A DNA stretch of 64,000 bases from assembly GCA_040285825.1 (NCBI GenBank), contig JAUPSS010000004.1, positions 5,835,658 to 5,899,657 of the forward strand. The letters are read 5' to 3'. The stretch comes from Eukaryota sp. TZLM1-RC (taxonomy: Eukaryota; Metamonada: BaSk clade). Below, piece after piece: positions 29,149-40,640 of this stretch. The notes beneath the pieces are model-generated. The model was not told where the DNA came from, ran no database searches, and worked only from the letters and a program-made list of their open reading frames with translations. Every line of letters begins with the position of its first letter. Position 1 is the first letter of the stretch. The position numbers were made by a program, and so were the translations under genes.

Positions 29149-30568
29149 ATTCGTATTTATTGAATTTGCACACTTGATTAAATTAAATCATAACTAATGG
29201 GACGACTATCATTAAACCAAGATATCCTCTACAAAATCTTGATTTACTTGCTGTCTAGCTAAAGCTTCTCTAATTCGATTGAAAAACCGCAGTAATCTAT
29301 TAATAATGGCAAATTGAATCCGTGAACGCCATAAAAAAATATCAAATCATTTCATTGTTTTTTCTTTCACCATTTTTTGGAAGTCATCCAAAAAAGTTTC
29401 TGCTTCAACTGATAATCTTCCATTTATCGAAAATGGGAAAGCAATAAAAACCAGCTGTGTATTTCTATCGACATTTGCATCTTCAATTTCTTTATCATAT
29501 TTTCTATGTTTTTCTTTTGCTTTAAAATCCAGAGCAGCCACAGGATTAAGTTTTTTTCTGTGAACCAAAGTATCGTTTGCAACATTACATGAGACAAAGT
29601 CAACAATAGCTTCAGAATTATCAATCCAATCACAGTATACATCACCTCTATCATCAGAACCAAAAATTATTCAGAGAAAGTGTTTCCTTCAGCAGGGGCT
29701 CTTTGATACACGATATCCTTGCAGTTTGTGCCATATTGAAAACAGTGTCTCTAACAGCATCATGTAATGAAGAACGATAAGTTATCAATTTAGAGCAATT
29801 TAGAGCATGGCGCAAAGTGAGTTGAGGTGAATTCGAACAAATACATTTTTCTTTTGATAATAATTGGTTAATGGGAATGTTCAAATATAATCTCATTTTT
29901 GTTACAAATGCTTCATTAGTGGCACACAATCCAAATCTTCGTGGTACAATGGTTACAAAAAGTGAAGAATCTGACGCCTTGTTTTCACAAACACCCTTTT
30001 CCAATAACAATGAGTGAAGATCTTGATTTAAAACAGCCGAGCTGCAAATATTATTATAAAGATCTTTTCATACATTCCAGTCAATCTTTTCTGTAATGTT
30101 CGAAGAGTGTACTTCAAATTTAAAACATTTTTTTCTGGAATATTGCCATTGAATGATTGGGGAAAACATCGACCCCATTTTTCTACATCAATTCTTGAAA
30201 TTTCTTCATTTAATGCAAAAACAGTGGAACTTTGCGTTGTCATCAATAAATCTTCCCAATCTGCAAATCTTTCGGAGAACTCAAAGATTGCATTTCTGCA
30301 TCCGCCAACAAAAGCACACGAGGTAAGAATAGAAGCCTTCGTCCACCCTAAACCACCATAATGTGGACTAAGGTAAGCATGATCTGGAATTTGAAACATT
30401 TTACATCCCAGTAATTGAGACAGAACTTTTGCACGTAACTCATTAAACTTTTGAGCCAAAGGTCTAGCGACGAGAGGATTTGTAGATCGAAATATATGAT
30501 TAAAATTGGAACTAAAACACAGTCTTATAATGGTAAATTTGATGTGTTTTTTTATATCTAAATTCATC
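29149..30568 (-). mobile_element. 5'-truncated family-1 LINE with 13-bp target duplication
   Basis: 1420 bp, flanked by the perfect direct repeat ATTCAGCTTAAGT (29136-29148 and 30569-30581). On the - strand it encodes the RT-distal, finger and endonuclease parts of the family-1 protein in three frames (30570-30028, 30010-29654, 29663-29347), separated by frameshifts. It ends with the family 3' UTR and AATAAAT. The sequence is very close to the open copy at 40641-42290, so the insertion is fairly recent. Confidence 0.85.
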
Positions 30569-30648
30569 ATTCAGCTTAAGTGAAATTCATAGCACAATCT
30601 ATTTTTGAAAACATCACCCCAACATTCTTTCAGTCAGACACCCCGCCA

Positions 30649-32199
30649 ATGGGAAAACTTTCCTCACTCCCTCCACCACCTTCTATAGTGCATGATATCA
30701 AAGGATCCCGCTCATTTGCTCTTGGAAAGATGCTCGGTGTCGGTGGGTTCGCTCGTGTCTATGAACTCACCGAAACCAAAACACGGCACAAGTACGCAGT
30801 CAAGGTCTTCGAAAAAGAAACGTTAAAAAAGGATCGTGCTCGTGAAAAACTATCTTCAGAAATACATATCCAACGTGGACTCCATCACCCCAACATCGTG
30901 TCGCTCTACAATGCATTTGAGTATGATGACAAGGTCTATATTTTACTGGAACTTTGTCCTGGTACAACAGTACATCAATTGCTCCAACGCAGAAAGAAAC
31001 TAAATGAGTATGAGGCCCGATACATTTTCAAGAAGATATTGAGTGGCGTCGTATTTCTTCACTCCCGCAATGTAATACATCGAGATCTAAAGCTCCACAA
31101 CTTTTTCTTTACCACGACGTACGACATCAAGATCGGGGACTTTGGCCTCTCAGCACAATTGGTAACAGAGTCTGAATCCCGGAAGACTATGTGTGGAACT
31201 CCAAACTATATGGCTCCAGAGATAATTCGCCGCGCCGACGAAGGTCACTCCTTCCATGTAGACATATGGTCCCTTGGTATCATTCTCTTCACCATGTTAT
31301 TTGGTAGACCACCTTTTGAGACTAAAGACCTCAAATCTACTTATCGTCGTATCACCAGCGTGGACTTTACTTTTCCCGATCTACCCAATGTGTCGGAGGA
31401 GGCTAAATCTCTTATTTCTCGCATATTGCAAGCTGACCCTCAGTGCCGCCCGTCATTAACTGAAATAGAACTTGATCCGTGGATGCAGGGTTGGGCTCCT
31501 CTCTCCCTGTCAAGCGAAGTGTATACGACTCCCATCACTCCAAACGACAAGAATCTCAACGAACTCGAACGTACACAATCCCCAGAACCTTCCAACCATC
31601 CTTCTGTTCCCTACGTTCTTTGCTGGATGGATTATAGCGAGAAGTACGGTCTCGGGTACATCCTGTCTGACGGCACTGTTGGTGCTATGTTCAATGATGA
31701 GAGTAAAGCTTTTGTTACCCCAGAGTTGAAAGAACGAAATGAGTTTGCCTTTATTGACAGGAAATCTGCATCTCCTGATCAGCTTTATGATGCCACTCCT
31801 CAAATTCACTCCCTTCGGTATTGTCCTGATGATCTCAAGAAGAAAAGTAAGCTGATTATGTTGTTTGAAAAGAATCTTAGTGCCCATGTTAAAAGTCGAA
31901 ACACTGTTTTTTCACATACTCGGCCAAATAGTTTTGACCAAGTGATTTATCTGAAAAGTTTTCATTGTTCTAATCGAGCAACTTCGTTTAGGCTCTCTAA
32001 TAGGATACTTCAAGCTAATTTTGCAGATCATTCTAAGATTATTGTAGATGTTGGTTGTCAAGTTTTGACCTTTTTGGATGAATCAAAACAGTGTTTAGGG
32101 TTTTCTCTAAAAAAGAAGTTGCCTTCAAACGTGGCTAAGCGACTTCGCTATTTGAAGTCCTTGTTACCAAATTTAGTATCAAGGCCTCCTTCTCAGTAA
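30649..32199 (+). CDS. Polo-like kinase
   Basis: 516 residues from ATG 30649; the frame is open further upstream only from a GTG inside the LINE target duplication. The Ser/Thr kinase domain has GVGGFARVYEL (P-loop), YAVKVF (Lys52), HRDLKLHN (catalytic Asp146), GDFGLS and TMCGTPNYMAPEI with an activation-loop Thr. The C-terminal 190 residues carry two polo boxes; the first begins YVLCWMDYSEKYGLGYILSD, the typical W-x-D-Y-S/T-x-K-Y-G-L-G-Y signature. Polo-like kinases drive mitotic entry, spindle poles and cytokinesis, and recognise phosphorylated docking sites through the polo boxes. Both boxes and all kinase residues are intact. The gene was originally paired head-to-head with the gene at 28267-29110. 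Confidence 0.93.
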   Translation: MGKLSSLPPPPSIVHDIKGSRSFALGKMLGVGGFARVYELTETKTRHKYAVKVFEKETLKKDRAREKLSSEIHIQRGLHHPNIVSLYNAFEYDDKVYILLELCPGTTVHQLLQRRKKLNEYEARYIFKKILSGVVFLHSRNVIHRDLKLHNFFFTTTYDIKIGDFGLSAQLVTESESRKTMCGTPNYMAPEIIRRADEGHSFHVDIWSLGIILFTMLFGRPPFETKDLKSTYRRITSVDFTFPDLPNVSEEAKSLISRILQADPQCRPSLTEIELDPWMQGWAPLSLSSEVYTTPITPNDKNLNELERTQSPEPSNHPSVPYVLCWMDYSEKYGLGYILSDGTVGAMFNDESKAFVTPELKERNEFAFIDRKSASPDQLYDATPQIHSLRYCPDDLKKKSKLIMLFEKNLSAHVKSRNTVFSHTRPNSFDQVIYLKSFHCSNRATSFRLSNRILQANFADHSKIIVDVGCQVLTFLDESKQCLGFSLKKKLPSNVAKRLRYLKSLLPNLVSRPPSQ

Positions 32200-33008
32200 C
32201 GAAAATTTTGGAAGTTTTGGTTATTGAATTTTATTTATTTTTTGTACGTGTGTAATAAATTGTTTCAATTATTTTATGTTAAGAGTTTATGGTGAGTTTT
32301 AGACTTTTGTTCAGATACCATCAAGAAATTGTTTCCAAAAGTCAAGAAAAAATTCAATCGAATTACTTCCAACAAACTGAAGCTTCATAGAAAAATGATT
32401 TACCATGAACAGACCTTGCCAAACAAAAGCTGCCCAATATACATCTCCATCCATCCATTTTTCCTATAGTTGGGAATTCACAACAAATGCTATATTCCTA
32501 GGATGGGAAATCACTGAGATAGTAGTGTTGTTGTCAGTGGTGAAGTGATGATAAAGAGAATGGTATAAATTATCCAATTCCTTCGATTATTTTAACAGGA
32601 ATAGTTGTCATAACATTGTCCTGCTGTTTAGTTCATTCAAGCCCCAACAACTGTGTGATTTATCATCTATGGTGTTGAACTTGTATTTTGAAGAGTTTAT
32701 TACCATGATTCACTTTATTTTATTATTATTTTTTGAATAACCAGTTCTTGATGTGATTTAGTGAGTATCAAGCAGTACACTAGTAAATTTTCCTTGATTG
32801 TTTATCTAGATATTGTGATAATCTGCTTCAGATTGCACTCCTTGAGTCAGAGGCAATCAATTTATATGGAATCACAGAAAATGGGGAGAAGAGTTTTCTA
32901 GATTCATCTACAATATTCTCAAACATAATGTCAACGAAAAGAGTGCGCAACTGACAGAGAAGAAAAGGACAAGGAGAACAAAATTGTCTAAGAAGATAAG
33001 TGTCAATT
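32200..33008. other. Intergenic between the kinase and ligase genes
   Basis: AT-rich, with AATAAAT about 50 bp after the kinase stop. No gene or repeat is recognised. Confidence 0.4.
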
Positions 33009-34688
33009 ATGATGATGCATCACGTGATACAGATTTCCTTTTGGCCTCTTCGCTTTCCCTTTCCTCTCTTCCTTCCGATGCGTCAAATAATGCCTGTTGC
33101 TGACATTTTGAAATCTCATAATCTTACAAAATTCCTCCCGTATTCCCTACGTGGGGTTGAACGTGAAACTCTCCGTTGTCGTTCAACAGATTCGTCCCAT
33201 TGTGAAATATCTTATGCACCTCATGCCCAATCACTTGGTTCTCCTCTTACCAACAAGTATTTCAAGCTTGATTTTAGTGAATCCTTGGAGGAACTAGTAT
33301 CACCACCTCTCTCCTCTAATGAATGTGTCATGGAGTTCATGACCATATTGCACTCAATCCTCTCAAAGCATCACCCCGAAGACCTTTTGTGGCCTTTCTC
33401 CAGTCCTCCTGCCATTTCATCAAACCCCCCTCTTGCTAACTTTGGAACATCCCATCCAGCAAGGTTTCGTCACCTCTACAGAGAGTCATTGGAATGTAGA
33501 TACCGGTCTACCAAATGCCAATTACTTGCCGGAATTCACTTTAATTTCTCTCTTTCTGAAGATCTTTTTAAATCATTGGGTGGAAACCCAACTGAAACTC
33601 GTAACAAAGTCTACATGAATTGTTATAAAAATGTTCAACTTTATGCATGGATTATTATGCTCTTGACTGGCTCTTCACCTTATCTTCATCCCAGTTACTT
33701 TAATGACTATGAGACTAGTGCCACGTCATCACCGTCCAGCGCCACGTCAGCATCTCGTGATGTAACGTTTCCAAATGCGACATCTTTGAGGTGTAGCTAT
33801 TTGGGATATCGTAACCCCAAGCATGAAGTTTTTGACCGTCCAATCAATTCAGTTTCCGATTACATTGATATGATTACGACTGCCACAACTATTGCTTATG
33901 AACCTTTTGGTCAGTGTGCTAAATATTTGACCAATAAATTAATTCAAATTCCTGCTGAATTTTATGGAATTATTAGGCCTAAAACACTATTTAATTTAGG
34001 TAAATGTGAACCAGAAATTGAAGTGAATTCTTGGAAAACTCCAATCTTGCTTGAACAGTCTGGTATTCAGTACCTTGAACTTAGATGCATTGATTGTCAG
34101 TTTGATTCTAGTACGGGATTGAGCTTGGAATTGTTGGATTTATTGGAAGTTTTCATGATATTTGGGTGTTTTTCGCCTGTTTCTGACTTGGATTCTGATA
34201 TGATGAGAGTTTTAGAAACCTTTTTTGATGACATTTGCCTACGTGGCGGTGAGCTCTTGGACAAAAATTTGGAGATTCCCAATTTTTTGCAGGAATTAAC
34301 CAATACTTCAAGAGTTAAAGAATGTGTTGAATTTTTATTGACAACTGAGTTATTACCAATCGCGCAAGTGTTGGACTTTGCTTACCAGTGTCAGCATTAT
34401 GAAAATAGCATTAAATACTACATTAATTCCTTTAGAAATAATAATTTGAAGTTTCAAAAATTTAGAGAAATTGTAGAAACTCAGTATAATGGTGACTTTA
34501 CGCTATTTGGATGTCAATTAGCAAGGCAGTTCAAATCAGAATTGGACGTTGTTAAAATTAAAGAGGACTACCAAACCCATTTTGATATGGAAATTGAGAG
34601 GTCTGTCAAAGAATTTCAGTATTTGGAACAGCGTGATCCTAAGTGTTTTTCATTTGAGCAATATGTTAAAAAAATAGTTGAGGAATAA
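33009..34688 (+). CDS. gshA: Glutamate-cysteine ligase, gamma-proteobacterial (GshA) type
   Basis: Up to 559 residues (first ATG 33009; the match to bacterial GshA begins near the Met at 33090, and the extra 27 residues are hydrophobic/aromatic). It joins Glu and Cys with ATP, the first step of glutathione synthesis. Motifs shared with E. coli GshA are GVERETLR, LGSPLTNKY, FSESLEELVSP, FGTSHPARFRHLYRESL, AGIHFNFSLS, LTGSSPYLHPSYF and IQYLELRCIDC. Most eukaryotes use an unrelated-looking GCL family or the plant type, so this looks like bacterial transfer. Base composition and lack of introns match the neighbours, hence the gene is settled in the genome. No fused GshB (ATP-grasp) domain is present. 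Confidence 0.9.
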   Translation: MMMHHVIQISFWPLRFPFPLFLPMRQIMPVADILKSHNLTKFLPYSLRGVERETLRCRSTDSSHCEISYAPHAQSLGSPLTNKYFKLDFSESLEELVSPPLSSNECVMEFMTILHSILSKHHPEDLLWPFSSPPAISSNPPLANFGTSHPARFRHLYRESLECRYRSTKCQLLAGIHFNFSLSEDLFKSLGGNPTETRNKVYMNCYKNVQLYAWIIMLLTGSSPYLHPSYFNDYETSATSSPSSATSASRDVTFPNATSLRCSYLGYRNPKHEVFDRPINSVSDYIDMITTATTIAYEPFGQCAKYLTNKLIQIPAEFYGIIRPKTLFNLGKCEPEIEVNSWKTPILLEQSGIQYLELRCIDCQFDSSTGLSLELLDLLEVFMIFGCFSPVSDLDSDMMRVLETFFDDICLRGGELLDKNLEIPNFLQELTNTSRVKECVEFLLTTELLPIAQVLDFAYQCQHYENSIKYYINSFRNNNLKFQKFREIVETQYNGDFTLFGCQLARQFKSELDVVKIKEDYQTHFDMEIERSVKEFQYLEQRDPKCFSFEQYVKKIVEE

Positions 34689-35949
34689 CTTAAATTCAGA
34701 TAATTTTTATACTTTTTTCTTACGTTCTATTTATCCCTTATATTGTTGTGCAACAAATAAATTAAATTTAAATATTTGCAATCATTTAATCATTTAATCG
34801 ATGAATTTCAATCTTGTATTTTTTAAAAGTTTCTTACAAAAATCGGTAAAAATATGATTTTTCGTTATAAAACATCAACAACTAAAGAAATATACAGAAA
34901 TCACTTGCCGTTGAATCATAATTACACAATTGAACTCAATGTGATCAAAGAATTATGGAACCGTCATTGTTTAATTTCTAGTAAAAATTTAATGCTATGA
35001 ACTGCTCAAGAAACCAAACAAAAACAATTAATGATGAATTTGAGTTGTCCAACTACAATACCAGCATTTTTACAATATTAGCCAATGGTGTGGAAAAGGA
35101 AGGAATAAACTAAACATTGGATGATTTCTGGATGGTTTCAAAAGAATTGTTCATGTCATTTCTACATATGTGAGCTTTGGAAGTTAAAATAATCAACAGA
35201 AATAAACGTTTCATCAATAAAAACAATTTTTTCAAAACTGAGCTTGTGATGGTTTTGTGTTGTGATCCTTCTACTCCATCAAACAACCATATACGAGATA
35301 CTCTAGTAGTGTTAGAATTGGAAAATATTTGTAGCTTTATTACATGTGTAATCTTATCCTTCACAGACCATCAGCAGAAAGGTTGCGGTAAGAGCAATTG
35401 AAAGCTTAAAAAACTAATTCTGTATACATGTTTTTCATTTTAGACTTTGCCAAGTTGCCTTTGGATTAATTTCAATCTGGATTGGATGATTTGGTTGGTG
35501 AAAAATGTATTCAGTGATTTCCTCAAAATGTTCAAAAAATTCCAAACTGTTTGAGACGACTTGATGCCATTTTTGAAGCCTCATCTGATCTCCCATGCAA
35601 AAATAGAAGTGCTAAACTTTATGGAATAAATGAGAAACAACTGGTGCTGATTGGGGGGCTGTTTAAAAAAACTTTCCTGCTATTGATAATACAGCCTTTC
35701 CAAAATATATAAAGAACACTATCGCTCCGTATTTTCGTGTAAGTATACATTGGTTAAAATTTTCCTCTTATAGTGATTAAACGTTTCATACAGAAGAGCA
35801 CACATCAACGCATCAAGATGAAGATATTATGTTTACATGGTTTCTTTGTGGTATGTTTGGTTATCTGTATTATTTTTACTAGTTCAATTACAAATTATAT
35901 ATCTAAATAAAATAATTTTAAAAATTGAAACAGTTCGCCGCTGTGGAAT
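34689..35949. other. Intergenic with a decayed gene copy
   Basis: Mostly AT-rich DNA. At about 35590-35680 (+) a short segment (AKLYGINEKQLVLIG) matches the gene at 28267-29110, with stops following. The frames at 35110-35401 on both strands overlap each other and are unsupported. Confidence 0.4.
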
Positions 35950-36300
35950 TATTTAGACGCGGTGAATACTAGTAGTAAAATTGACGATTAGTCCATCCTG
36001 CGTGATCAAACAGTGAACTTTCCAAATCAGATAGTATTTGAGTTGTAGATGCTTCTGGAAAACGGGAAGATTCAATTCTCACACGTCGTTGTGACAGTCC
36101 AAAAAAGGCTTCCACTGGATTCGATTCGGGTGAACATGGTCGTAATGCAGACCCACCTTACGAACTGCAATCTCATCTGGACATTTGGGAATGTCATAGC
36201 GGTCCATTACGAGTCTTTATCCAATAATCTCCTTCAGGAAGTGTGGTACGGAAACCTTTCATAAATTAATGATGACCAGTTTTCCAATAGGAAACCAGAC
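35950..36300 (-). pseudogene. Tc1/mariner-type transposase remnant
   Basis: The - strand contains RPCSPESNPVEAFFGLSQRR, which fits the third catalytic block of Tc1/mariner/IS630 DDE transposases (PxYSPDxNPIE...). Upstream, in another frame, IPKCPDEIAVRKVGLHYD continues the domain. No terminal repeats were found. Confidence 0.55.
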
Positions 36301-36446
36301 ACATCGTTGGTGTCAGTGCTTACGAACAAAAGAGATGTCTGGAGCCTTCTGAACAATGCAAACTAAGTTATAGAAGCCGTGGAACTGATTCCTGAAAGTA
36401 AGTGAAAAGTCAACATCATATGGTTTGGAAATTGGGAATGTTGTTT

Positions 36447-37140
36447 TTATATTTATTGAACATGAACACTTAATTAAATTAATTCATTACTGATGGGACG
36501 AATATCATTGAACCAAGATTTCCTCTACAAAATCTTGATCTGCCTGCTGTCTAGCTAAAGCTTCTTTTATTCGATGGAAAAACGGAGGTAATCTATCAAT
36601 AATGGCGAATTGAATTCGAGAACGCCATGAAAAATATCAAATCTTTTCATTGTTGTTTCTTGAACCATTTTTTGGAAGTCATTCAAATGAGTTTCTGCTT
36701 CATTTGATAATCTTCCATTTATCGAAAATGGGAAAGCAATAAAAACCATTTGTGTATTTCTATTAGCATTAGCCTCTTCATTATCTTTATCATATTTTCA
36801 ACGTTTTTCTTTTGCTTTAAAATCAAGAGTACTCACAGGATTAAGTTTTCTTCTGTGAACAAAAGTATCATTTGCAACATTACATGGGACAAAATCAACA
36901 ATAGCTTCAGAATTATCAATCCAATCACAGTATACATCACCTCTATCATCAGAGCCAAAATTATTCAAAGAAAGTGTTTCCTTCAGCAGAGGCTCTTTGA
37001 AACACGATATTCTTGCAGTTTGTGCCATATTGAAAACAGTGTCTCTAACAGCATCATGTAATGAAGAACGATAAGTTATCAATTTAGAACATTTCAGAGC
37101 ATGGTGCACAGTGAGTTGGGATGAATTCTAACAAATACAT
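36447..37140 (-). pseudogene. 3' part of a family-1 LINE
   Basis: Encodes the finger and endonuclease region of family 1 in broken frames (37109-36798, 36749-36567) and ends with the family 3' UTR. Its 5' side joins directly to a Fanzor fragment at 37141, a transposon-transposon junction. Confidence 0.75.
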
Positions 37141-37977
37141 TTTTCTTTTGAGTTCCTTTTCCTTGGGTTGGGCTAATGGTGCATCTGGCAAAAGTGAAAA
37201 AATATTATTGACAAAGACATATGTTTTATCTAGAGCTCTACAATGAGCACGAATAAAGTTTTTTGTCCAGGATTGACAAGTTTTAGGTAAACTTGTTTTC
37301 ACGTTGGACGCCAATTTACGAGCCCGACAAGTAAGGTAAGGAGAAAGTCCTGTTCTATTGATAAAATTACAATTCTGAGACTGCAGCCAAGCATTGAGAA
37401 AAAGATTGAATGAATTTCTATAAAGCACCAAAGAATTTTCCCACAAAGGAACAAGAGACTTGTCTTGTGGGCATTCAGGAAGACATCCACTGTAAAAGAT
37501 ATGGAATAATTGGCGTTGGCCTTTAGATGTGGAAGGAATGTAAAAATAGATTGGGGTGGATTTGCAAAGTTTTTAGAAAAAAATGATGACTTGACAAAAA
37601 CCGAAAAAAAGAGTTTGATAATGTTAGGACTTTGGAAAAGAACCAGTGGTGATGACGGTCATAAAAAGACACCATACGTCCTGTTCCACTAAAGCTCTAC
37701 ATGCCAACGAAAAATTTAGAAGAAAGGATTGAAGCAATAAAGAAGCTTCATGACAAATCTCGGTGACCAAAGGAAGGTCAGTCCGAATTTGTTGCACCGC
37801 TCCAGGGGTCAGCAGCGAGTTAAGTGCACAAGACCGAGTGAACACACGTGACACAGAGTGGGTGTCTGTCATGTAGTGAGAATAAAGAGCTCATCTATCA
37901 AATTTTACACTTGTCACCCAATTTTCGACTTCTGGTTGCCTGTTCTGGGAGGTTTTAAACCCTCAACTTGGTTTTGA
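37141..37977 (-). pseudogene. 5' part of a second copy of the 15.9-kb Fanzor
   Basis: Matches the first about 230 codons of the intact Fanzor plus its 105-bp upstream region (MTDTHSVSRVFTRSC instead of MTPTHSV). An extra stretch of about 85 bp interrupts it at 37535-37620. The RuvC and zinc-finger domains are missing. The high similarity shows a fairly recent duplication. Confidence 0.85.
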
Positions 37978-37984
37978 AATTATC

Positions 37985-38310
37985 AACAAATCAAAGCGGA
38001 GTTTCACCTTTCTTTGCAAAATCAATTGCTGAATCCTTACAAAGACCAACAGTGACATCATCAACAACTTTTCACACCATCAAACCCAGGAGTAATTAAA
38101 TCAGCACGGCGTTTCCTGAAAGTATTATAATCTTCCTTTTCAGGTAACAATTTACGCACAAGAGGTTCAACAGAAGCTCCAATGTGGTGGCTTTTGCACA
38201 TAGCGTATAGTTGGTTTCTAACAGCATCGTGAACAACTGATCGATATGTAATATTAAATTTGCAACTAAATAAATGATTCAGATTGATAAGCTTTTTTCT
38301 CCCTTTCCTG
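37985..38310 (-). pseudogene. Family-2-like LINE fragment (finger and endonuclease)
   Basis: The - strand gives ITYRSVVHDAVRNQLYAMCK, then KRRADLITPGFDGVK, the same landmarks as the relic at 2967-4500. Stops and frameshifts follow. Confidence 0.65.
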
Positions 38311-38339
38311 GTCCATCCTTCTCATAGTTCACTCTCTGT

Positions 38340-40640
38340 CACGGGGTCAAAGCTGGTCTATTCTTTGCCAAAACAATGTCGTTGACTAATGATGACCCTG
38401 AAACTGATTAGACCGCCCAGGTAGAGATTCTACCCATCAGATCAAGTTCATCCCCTCCACGCCGCCATTTTCCCCACCCTAAACGCTATGCTCAAAATTC
38501 ATCCCAAAAAATTTGAAATTTATAAAAAATGATTTTTCACCTTTATGGAATGCCCTAATGTTCCTCCTGAAAAAGTACAAAAAAGAAGGCATACCTGTCC
38601 GAAATGTGGCATGGCTGGTCATAACATTAGAAAATGCCCTGATGTTATTACGGAAAAATGAGACTGAAAACAACTATTTCAATTGTTAACAGTTTACAAA
38701 CTCCCTCTGCAGTCTTCCTCCTTTGCCTAATGGTTCCGCTGATGATGTTAATTTGGATTTAAATTTTGATCAAACTCATGTACCAATAATTGTTGCTCCT
38801 AATCCTACAGATAATGTCTAATGATGACCCTGAAACTGATTAGACCGCCCAGGTAGAGATTCTACCCATCAGATCAAGTTCATCCCCTCCACGCCGTCAT
38901 TTTCCCCACCCTAAACGCTATGCTCAAAATTCATCCCAAAAAATTTGAAAGAAATTGAAAGAAATTTATAAAAATGATTTTTCACCTTTATGGAATGCCC
39001 TAATGTTCCTCCTGAAAAAGTACAAAAAAGAAGGCATACCTGTCCGAAATGTGGCATGGCTGGTCATAACATTAGAAAATGCCCTGATGTTATTACGGAA
39101 AAATGAGACTGAAAACAACTATTTCAATTGTTAACAGTTTACAAACTCCCTCTGCAGTCTTCCCCCTTTGCCTAATGGTTCCGCTGATGATGTTAATTTG
39201 GATTTAAATTTTGATCAAACTCATGTACCAATAATTGTTGCTCCTAATCCTACAGATAATGTCTTCAACCATAAATGTCCTTTTTTGCAAAAAAATTTCT
39301 CTCTAATTCTTCCAATGATCGCCCTCCTTTGTTTTGTTTTGATTGTCAAACAAGTGATTTTCTTTGTGCACCTGTCAAAATTCCAGTTGAGGTGAGTCCT
39401 GTCAGTTCTGTTCCTGTGTCAATGGAAATGCGTTTTGTATTGATTGTGGAAATTCTTTGCCAGAAAGAATAAGAAGACATTTAATTACAAACCAAAACAA
39501 AGTAAAACTAGTTCATCGTTTCAAGCAAAAAAATTGTTCCTGAGAAGTAAATATGGAAGCGGTTTACAAATTATTTTTTCGGGTAAATTGGCTGGTAATA
39601 ATTTTGACACTGTGGAAAAACTTAAAGTGCTTAATCCAACTGAAAATTTTTTCCCAAGTAAGCCTTCAATTTGTCACCATTAGCTCGAAAATTCTTTTCA
39701 GGCTCAAACAGTATTCAATGCTATTGCTAAATTGCCAAAAGAAAAGCTGTTGATCCTTCGGGCATTTTCCTTAGATTTGTTAAAAGTTGCTTGTAAAAAT
39801 GCTCCAGACATTTCTGAGGATCTTGCTTTATTTTCAAAATTTAATGTGTTTGAATTATGTTCCTCCACCTGAATTGAGTGCAGCTCGTTTAGTTGCTTTA
39901 GTTGAACCAGGAAAAAGTAACAAACCCGATGGAGTTAGACCAATTGCTATCGGAGAGTCTTTAACCAGGTTGCTTTCTTCACTTTTTTCTAACCGAATTT
40001 CTACTAAGGCAAGGGACTATTTGAAACCTTTCCAATTTGGTAATAAAACTGTTGAAGGTGCTTCTGTTGCTTCAATGACTTCAGATGTTGTCAATTTGGA
40101 TTTTAAAAATGCTTTTAATTGAGTAAAGCGTAACTGTATTTATGATGTCCTTCTTCAAGAATTTCCAAAACTTTCAGCTTATTTGTATTTATTTTATGGA
40201 AAAAAGTCGGACTTAATTTTTGACACCTTTACCCTTGAATTTTCTTCTGGTGTCAAACAAAATGATCCTCTTGGTCCATTGCTTTCTTGTCTAGCCATCC
40301 ATAATACTATTGAAATGACCCAGAAAGAATTCCCTGAATTACGTATTGTTGCTTATATGGATGACATTTCTATTATCGGTTCTTATGAAAGCATTTGTAG
40401 GGTTTCTGAAGGCATTGCTGCATTTTAAGAAACATAAAAAACATAAAACATTGGAATATCCTTGAATCCAACTAAATGTTTCTTGATTGGAAGAACAAAA
40501 CAATCTTTATTGATTCATGGTGCTCAAATTCCCTTTATTAATTATGAACAACAAGTTTTCAAGTTTCTCGGATGTTGGTTAGGTGATTTGAATGAAATTT
40601 ATTATATTGCAAATTCAGGAGATGTTTCCTTCGCTAAAAA
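38340..40640 (+). pseudogene. Family-2 LINE, 5' part: CCHC ORF1 and reverse transcriptase
   Basis: Holds an ORF1-type CCHC knuckle (TCPKCGMAGHNIRKCP) present twice because of a tandem duplication. A second Cys-rich segment follows (RPPLFCFDCQTSDFLCAP). The RT has DGVRPIAIGESLTRLLSSL, NLDFKNAFN (then TGA 40120), GVKQNDPLGPLLSCL and IVAYMDDISIIG. The frames are broken. A family-1 LINE was inserted at 40641, and the remainder resumes at 42353. Confidence 0.8.
38386..39263 (+). repeat. 432/446-bp tandem duplication
   Basis: Copy 1 spans 38386-38817 and copy 2 spans 38818-39263. They are nearly identical apart from a 10-13 bp insertion (GAAATTGAAA-type) in the second and a few substitutions. Each copy carries the ORF1 CCHC knuckle. 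Confidence 0.92.
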
